Program-made: the position numbers and the translations under genes
The notes under the pieces: model-generated
Databases searched by the model: none
What the model saw: only the letters and a program-made list of their open reading frames with translations
Told to the model about the DNA's origin: nothing
Assembly (NCBI GenBank): GCA_947168885.1
Contig: CAMVNQ010000002.1
Span: 124,001-188,000 of the forward strand
Reading direction: 5' to 3'
DNA from: an uncultured Clostridia bacterium
Lineage (GTDB): Bacteria; Bacillota; Clostridia; Oscillospirales; Ruminococcaceae
DNA: 64,000 nt
Shown: piece after piece, positions 59,601 through 64,000 of the stretch
How the letters are laid out: each line of letters begins with the position of its first letter
Numbering within the stretch: the stretch's first letter is position 1

Positions 59601-60563
59601 TTATTCTGCTTTCTTTCTCGGAGCTCTCGGCTTAGGGAGCTTTATCACTCCGACATAACCCATTATCTCGTCTCTCATGCGCACCGCTTCTCTGTATGCC
59701 GCACCTGCGTAATCCGTCTCATCACAGCCTTCCTTCTTGTAAGCGCACATGATCCCGCGGGAGCTGTTCACGATACCGCCGAGGCCGTTCTTGTCGAACG
59801 CAGCCGAAATATCCTGTGCGGAAGCGCCCTGTGCGCCGTAGCCCGGGATAAGGAAGAACAGTTTCGGGAACTTCCTGCGAAGCTCTGCGATCTGCTCGGG
59901 ATAAGTTGCTCCGGCAACGATACCTATACCGCAGTATCCATACTTTCCTGTGAGCTGCTTGCCCCAGACAGTGCACATTTTCGCCATCTGCTCATAAACC
60001 GGAACGCCATTTATCTTCTTGTCCTGAAGCTCACCTGATGAGGGGTTCGATGTTTTTGCGAGCACGAAGATGCCCTTGTCGTATGTATTGCATATATCAA
60101 CGAGCGGCTTTATGCCGTCGGTACCGAGATATCCGTTTACTGTGAGTGCATCGCCGAGGAACGGTTCAAACTCTTCGCTTCCCACCTTGACTTTGCCAAG
60201 GTGAGCCGCCGCATACGCTTCCATTGTGGAGCCGATGTCGTTGCGCTTTCCGTCGGTTATAACGAACATTCCCTTTTCTCTTGCATATTCCTGCGTTTTG
60301 TAAAGCGTCTTCATTCCCTGCCAGCCGTACATCTCGTAGTACGCAGCCTGCGGTTTTACAGCGGGAACTATACCGCAGAGCGCATCAATAAGCCCTTTGT
60401 TGTATTCAAGTATAGCTTTTGCCGCACCTTTAAGCGTTTCTCCGTACTTGTCGAAAGCCTTGCGCTTAATGAATTCCGGTACATAGTCGAGTTTCGGGTC
60501 AAGTCCCGCAACTGTGGGGTTCTGCTTAGCTGCAACAGCCTCAAAAAGTCTGTCAAGTGACAT
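59601..60563 (-). CDS. pyrF: Orotidine 5'-phosphate decarboxylase (long type 2)
   Basis: 320 residues, longer than the usual 230-240, as in the type 2 subgroup. The catalytic Asp-Lys-Asp set is in VITDGKRNDIGSTMEAYA; PGYGAQGASAQDI and VNSSRGIM near the end bind phosphate. It makes UMP. GGAGGAAA precedes the ATG, 18 bases after pyrC. Confidence 0.93.
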   Translation of the reverse strand: MSLDRLFEAVAAKQNPTVAGLDPKLDYVPEFIKRKAFDKYGETLKGAAKAILEYNKGLIDALCGIVPAVKPQAAYYEMYGWQGMKTLYKTQEYAREKGMFVITDGKRNDIGSTMEAYAAAHLGKVKVGSEEFEPFLGDALTVNGYLGTDGIKPLVDICNTYDKGIFVLAKTSNPSSGELQDKKINGVPVYEQMAKMCTVWGKQLTGKYGYCGIGIVAGATYPEQIAELRRKFPKLFFLIPGYGAQGASAQDISAAFDKNGLGGIVNSSRGIMCAYKKEGCDETDYAGAAYREAVRMRDEIMGYVGVIKLPKPRAPRKKAE

Positions 60564-60581
60564 ATAAGTTTCCTCCGTATT

Positions 60582-61859
60582 TTATTCAGTATCGTCTTCG
60601 TAAACAACATTTCCATTTACGATCGTATATTTTGTCTTTCCTTTGAACATCATTCCCTTGAAGCAGGTATTCTTTGACTTAGAGTGTAGCTTCTTGGGAT
60701 CTACCGTCCATTCCTTGTTGAGATCAACTATTGCTATATCCGCGACAGCTCCTTCTTCGATGATACCGCCTTCGATGCCGAGTATAACGCGCGGTGTTTC
60801 GCACATCATACGTACTATCTTCATAAGCGGCATCTTACCGGTATGATAGAATTTTGTCAGTGTAGCTGCGAGTGATGTTTCAAGTCCCACAACACCGTTG
60901 GGAGCTTTAAGGAAGTCTGCTTTCTCTTCAGCAGTGTGCGGAGCATGATCGGTAACTATGCAGTCTATCGTTCCGTCAACAACTGCCGAGGTTATCGCTT
61001 TAACATCTTCCTCTGTACGAAGCGGCGGGTTCATCCTGTAATCAGCGTCACGGGTGAACAGTCTTTCCTCCGTAAGTGTGAAATAGTGAGGAGCCGTCTC
61101 GCTTGTAACCATAACTCCGCGTTTTGTCGCGAATCTAAGGAGTTCAACAACTTCCTTGGTCGAAACGTGAGCTATGTGTATCGGGACTTCAAGATCGTTC
61201 GCAAGCTGTATCTCTCTTCCCGTAATGATATTCTCACTCGAACGGCTCATGCCCCTTACACCGAGTTCCATTGACACAATGCCCGCGTTTATTATACCGC
61301 CCTTGATTATATCAAGGTCTTCACAGTGTGATATTACACGAAGTCCGGCATAATGCGCATCTATCATCGCTTTTCCCATTGTGTGTGCGTTCCTTACCGG
61401 CTTTCCGTCATCAGAGACCGCAACAGCACCGGCCTTCTTCAGAGCCTTGAAATCACAGAGCTCCTCGCCTTTAAGACCCTTCGTTATCGATCCAACGGGA
61501 TATACCTTGATCTTAGCGTTCTTTGCTTTGTCTATGATATATTTAATTACCTCAGGACAATCAGCTACCGGATCTGTGTTCGGCATACAAGCGACAGCGG
61601 TGACTCCGCCCGCAGCTGCGGCTTCGGAACCTGTGATTATATCCTCTTTATGCGTCTGACCCGGATCACGGAAATGAACGTGCATATCGCAAATTCCCGG
61701 TATAACCGCGAGCCCTTTGCAGTCTATGACCTTGTCGGCCTTATTTCTGATGTTTTTTGCGACTCTCACGATCACGTTGTCTTCGATAAGGATGTCAAGA
61801 TCGTCTTCAAGTTTGTTAAAGCTGCTTACTACATGTCCGTGTTTGAGTAAAAGTTTCAT
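60582..61859 (-). CDS. pyrC: Dihydroorotase (class I)
   Basis: 425 residues from ATG 61859 (TTGGAGCAG upstream). Metal ligands DMHVHFRDPGQTHKED, the bridging Lys replaced in this class by Asp-type ligands, HCEDLDI, IHIAHVSTKE and CIVTDHAPHTAEEK are visible. It closes carbamoyl-aspartate to dihydroorotate. First gene of the long pyr operon, while pyrB is located separately at 21431. Confidence 0.94.
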   Translation of the reverse strand: MKLLLKHGHVVSSFNKLEDDLDILIEDNVIVRVAKNIRNKADKVIDCKGLAVIPGICDMHVHFRDPGQTHKEDIITGSEAAAAGGVTAVACMPNTDPVADCPEVIKYIIDKAKNAKIKVYPVGSITKGLKGEELCDFKALKKAGAVAVSDDGKPVRNAHTMGKAMIDAHYAGLRVISHCEDLDIIKGGIINAGIVSMELGVRGMSRSSENIITGREIQLANDLEVPIHIAHVSTKEVVELLRFATKRGVMVTSETAPHYFTLTEERLFTRDADYRMNPPLRTEEDVKAITSAVVDGTIDCIVTDHAPHTAEEKADFLKAPNGVVGLETSLAATLTKFYHTGKMPLMKIVRMMCETPRVILGIEGGIIEEGAVADIAIVDLNKEWTVDPKKLHSKSKNTCFKGMMFKGKTKYTIVNGNVVYEDDTE

Positions 61860-61916
61860 AATCTGCTCCAATCAAGTATATTCCGCGGCAAAACAGCCGA
61901 TATGCCCTATCATATT

Positions 61917-61945
61917 ATTATACTATATTTTATAGCAATTTTCAA
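61917..61945 (-). promoter_or_regulatory. Promoter of the pyrimidine operon
   Basis: TTGAAA and TATAAT with a 17-bp spacer, leftwards. The leader is only about 50 bases and shows no PyrR-type attenuator, only a CGGC/GCCG mini hairpin. Confidence 0.8.
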
Positions 61946-62006
61946 CAGCAAAAGTGATTTTATGATTTTTTCGTTATTTTGCACAAAAGCATACAGACCA
62001 ACAAAA

Positions 62007-62032
62007 AACGAGTGAATAAAAATCCACTCGTT
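62007..62032 (-). terminator. Terminator of the folT-proC transcript
   Basis: Eight-base-pair stem AACGAGTG/CACTCGTT with a ten-base loop, followed leftwards by TTTTTTGTTGG. Confidence 0.85.
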
Positions 62033-62038
62033 AAATAT

Positions 62039-62827
62039 TTATTGCGATAATTCATAAGCACGTCTTGTGCACGCTTCACAAGCCGCATTGACATCATCGG
62101 TAAGTTTTCCTTCATAAAGTTTGTCAAGTCCCGCGATAGTTGTTCCGCCGGGAGAAGACACCTGTTTTATGAGCTGATCTACCGTCATTCCGGAGCCTGT
62201 AAGCATTTCCGCGGAGCCCTTGAGCGTTTCGGCAAAAAGGCGAAGAGCAGCGCCGCCGTCGATGCCGTTCGCTTCGGCATAATCAACAAAGCCTTTGGCA
62301 AAAAGATAAATGAATGCGGGAGAACTTCCGTTGATGCAGATGATCTCCTTCATCTTGTCTATCGGTATGGTCTCAACAATACCGCAGCTTCCGATGACTT
62401 CTTTTGCAAAAGCGAACTCTTCGGGTGTTGTCCTGTCATCTGTTGACATAGCACTTGCACCCATACCGAGCATCATAGGCGTATTCGGCATAACGAGTAC
62501 GACCTTTGCGTCGGGGATAGTGCGGCTTCTGATGAATTTTTCGGAAATTCCGGCACAGATGGATATAAACACGGTATCCGATGTTACCGACGCCTTGAGC
62601 GAATCGAGAACATCACCGAGAACCTGGGGTTTCACAGCGAGAAGAACATATTTACAGAGCGAAACGAGCTCCGCTTCGCTCGAACACGGCTTTGCCGGTA
62701 CGGAAGCGAGCTTTTCAGTATCTTTATCATAGGCATATACCTCTGCGTCAAGCTTTCCCGCCGACGCTATGCCCTTCATGATCGCGGATCCCATATTTCC
62801 CGCGCCTAAAAAGCCTAATTTTATCAT
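62039..62827 (-). CDS. proC: Pyrroline-5-carboxylate reductase
   Basis: 262 residues. Rossmann start GFLGAGNMGSAIMKGIASAG, the conserved VMPNTPMMLGMGASAM, and the C-terminal helical dimer domain with ELSGSSPAFIY-like NGSSPAFIYLFAK and QVSSPGGTTIAGLDKL. It makes proline from pyrroline-5-carboxylate. The ATG overlaps the folT stop (ATGA), so it is read from the riboswitch-controlled transcript. Confidence 0.95.
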   Translation of the reverse strand: MIKLGFLGAGNMGSAIMKGIASAGKLDAEVYAYDKDTEKLASVPAKPCSSEAELVSLCKYVLLAVKPQVLGDVLDSLKASVTSDTVFISICAGISEKFIRSRTIPDAKVVLVMPNTPMMLGMGASAMSTDDRTTPEEFAFAKEVIGSCGIVETIPIDKMKEIICINGSSPAFIYLFAKGFVDYAEANGIDGGAALRLFAETLKGSAEMLTGSGMTVDQLIKQVSSPGGTTIAGLDKLYEGKLTDDVNAACEACTRRAYELSQ

Positions 62828-63714
62828 TCTGTTTCACTTCTCCGTTCTTTAAGTATCTTTTTCTTTCCGGTATTCGGAAATATCTTTTTATATGCCGCAA
62901 GTACAGGGAATATTACTATCAGCAGTATAATGCAGTCCACCGGGCACTGTATCGCGTTTTTCACAAGGCGAAGCGGATATGCAGCCGCAGTTGACTCCGG
63001 AGTAGTATATCCCGAAAGTATCATAGCCGTAGGAGTCATGACAAGGTTGCATATAATAGTAACAACTACCTTTGACAGAATAATGCGTACAGATTTTCCT
63101 GTCTCACCGGTTTGCGATCTGTTGACACGTATAACGAACGTGAACAGCAATCCATAGAAAAATCCGAGGAATATCGCCGCGATAATAAGTGACGGATCTG
63201 AAAGCGATGTAATTATCTTCTGCGTATTTTTATCATCTGAAACAAGTCCGGTAAAATAGTTTGAGATCAAATACATTAACAGACCAAATACAGCACCGAC
63301 ACCGAGACCTACCGCGTCGGAAATGAATACTGTCTTAAGTATCGAATGCTCGGAGCGCTGGTTTTTCAGGGCTTCATTGATATTGAACGGCTTCATTCCA
63401 TAGAGGAAAATGCCATATATCATGGCTCCCACAGCTTCGATAAGTGTGAACAGAGGGCTGAATCCGCCTTCCGGCTTCATCAGGAACCCTATGATATCTG
63501 TCATTGCACCCGCAAGGAATGCCACGGTAGGACCATAAAGAGCACCGATAGTTGCAAGCGCGATATACGCGAACGTTATCTTGAGATCGTTGGAAATAGA
63601 AATGGAAAAAAGCTTGAGCACAATATCAAGAGCTATCAGAATACCCGTAACTATTATGCAGCGTATAGACTTTAGCTCAAAAGCCGATCTTCCGAATTTT
63701 TCAAAAAAAGACAT
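62824..63714 (-). CDS. folT: Folate-specific ECF transporter S component
   Basis: 296 residues with about six membrane helices. The N-terminal helix plus TFAYIALATIGALYGPTVAFLAGAMTDIIGFLMKPEGGFSPLFTLIEAVGAMIYG is the FolT signature. It is longer than typical S components (about 170-200) because of a charged cytosolic loop (KPFNINEALKNQRSEHS) and a longer tail. It binds folates and works with a shared ECF energising module not present in the window. AAGGAGG lies six bases before the ATG; a THF riboswitch precedes it. Confidence 0.92.
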   Translation of the reverse strand: MSFFEKFGRSAFELKSIRCIIVTGILIALDIVLKLFSISISNDLKITFAYIALATIGALYGPTVAFLAGAMTDIIGFLMKPEGGFSPLFTLIEAVGAMIYGIFLYGMKPFNINEALKNQRSEHSILKTVFISDAVGLGVGAVFGLLMYLISNYFTGLVSDDKNTQKIITSLSDPSLIIAAIFLGFFYGLLFTFVIRVNRSQTGETGKSVRIILSKVVVTIICNLVMTPTAMILSGYTTPESTAAAYPLRLVKNAIQCPVDCIILLIVIFPVLAAYKKIFPNTGKKKILKERRSETE

Positions 63715-63743
63715 ATACAGCCTCCTTCACTGAAAGAAACCAT

Positions 63744-63778
63744 ACATAAAGAAGGATAAGCCGTTTATCCGATTATGT
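63744..63778 (-). promoter_or_regulatory. Expression-platform hairpin of the folT riboswitch
   Basis: Nested stems ACATAA/TTATGT and GGATAA/TTATCC directly downstream of the aptamer. The T-run after it is poor, so it may work on translation or as a weak terminator. Confidence 0.55.
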
Positions 63779-63878
63779 ACAGCGAGATGCGAAGACCGAA
63801 CCGCAAGCGGTGACCACTTTTCGTCGCAGTGCCAACTCTCCGTACACTGCGCACTTCACGCACGGTCTTCTACTCTGT
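63779..63878 (-). ncRNA. THF (tetrahydrofolate) riboswitch, folT leader
   Basis: Read leftwards, the 100-nt element is closed by ACAG/CTGT and shows the conserved parts of the THF aptamer: GAGTAG at the 5' side, GCGTGAAGTGCG, a GGTCACCGC segment and the 3' GCATCTCGC. CAGTG/CACTG close an internal arm. It binds reduced folates and turns down folate uptake. Its position before folT is the commonest context for this riboswitch. Confidence 0.85.
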
Positions 63879-63891
63879 ATCTACTTAACTA

Positions 63892-64000
63892 TCATTTCAA
63901 TCTGTTTCCGCAGCTTGTACAGAACATGAACGAATCATCATTTTCTGTTCCGCAGTTCGGACATACACAATTATGATGTTCTTTCACCGGAACATCGATA
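63892..64000 (-). CDS. C-terminal end of a zinc-ribbon protein (partial)
   Basis: Only the last 35 codons lie in the window; the stop is at 63892. They encode a zinc ribbon with Cys pairs CPNC and CTSC ending GNRLK, as found at the ends of many small Gram-positive membrane or regulatory proteins. The rest of the gene lies beyond the right edge, so the product cannot be named. The folT riboswitch begins 14 bases after its stop. Confidence 0.75.
   Translation of the reverse strand, partial: IDVPVKEHHNCVCPNCGTENDDSFMFCTSCGNRLK

Noticed and set aside
61860-61920. PyrR-binding attenuator before pyrC
   Set aside because: The leader is about 50 bases with only a four-base-pair hairpin and no terminator.

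Overview
The window looks like chromosomal DNA from a Clostridia member of the Ruminococcus type (Oscillospiraceae). The supporting signs are moderate GC, textbook sigma-A promoters with 17-bp spacers, strong Shine-Dalgarno sites, a pyrophosphate-type phosphofructokinase, an NfnAB ferredoxin:NADP+ pair, an ECF folate transporter subunit behind a THF riboswitch, and several lineage-type hypothetical proteins. This assignment is inferred from gene content; no rRNA marker is present.

Left edge (1 to about 2700): part of a filamentous phage (inovirus-like) prophage. Read leftwards there are a ssDNA-binding-protein-sized gene, two tiny membrane proteins, a pVIII-like major coat protein followed by a terminator, a Cys-rich protein, a ribbon-helix-helix protein, and a Zot/pI assembly ATPase cut by the window edge. 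An XRE repressor runs the other way and shares a control region with three copies of one operator. A non-coding stretch with six hairpins follows, resembling a filamentous phage intergenic region. No Rep or pIII gene lies inside the window.

2.7-9.4 kb: a Xer tyrosine recombinase, tyrA with a membrane protein, then (minus) pfkA and a GH2 glycosidase. 9.4-13.9 kb: a secreted repeat protein, an SGNH hydrolase with a low-molecular-weight phosphatase, a 6S-like RNA, a DUF1292 protein, a roughly 610-nt structured RNA from a regulated-looking promoter, and a sirtuin. 13.9-21.3 kb: two unknown membrane or cytosolic proteins, a 283-bp MITE, a secreted CAP-domain protein, and nfnBA.

21.4-24.8 kb (plus): pyrB fused to a PyrI-type zinc domain, a Sfp-type PPTase, thiamine pyrophosphokinase and ispG. 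24.8-33.8 kb (minus): GH13 glycosidase, FN3 protein, metallo-beta-lactamase-like protein, aminotransferase, and two poorly known proteins. 34.1-35.6 kb (plus): PPi-type phosphofructokinase and a small AT-rich membrane gene. 35.7-38.9 kb (minus): a three-gene biotin carboxyltransferase set. 39-45.5 kb: VOC protein, RNase R, TrmN6-like methyltransferase, a GT-C-like membrane protein, and a triple RING-like zinc protein.

45.7-52.3 kb (minus): metY behind a consensus promoter and a 21-codon leader ORF ending in Cys, GNAT, ComF, ilvC-ilvN-ilvB, and a GyrI-like protein. 52.4-61.9 kb (minus): the pyrimidine operon pyrC-pyrF-carA-carB-orf-pyrK-pyrD-orf. 62-64 kb (minus): proC overlapping folT, a THF riboswitch, and the end of a zinc-ribbon gene. 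I found no tRNA, rRNA or CRISPR array.
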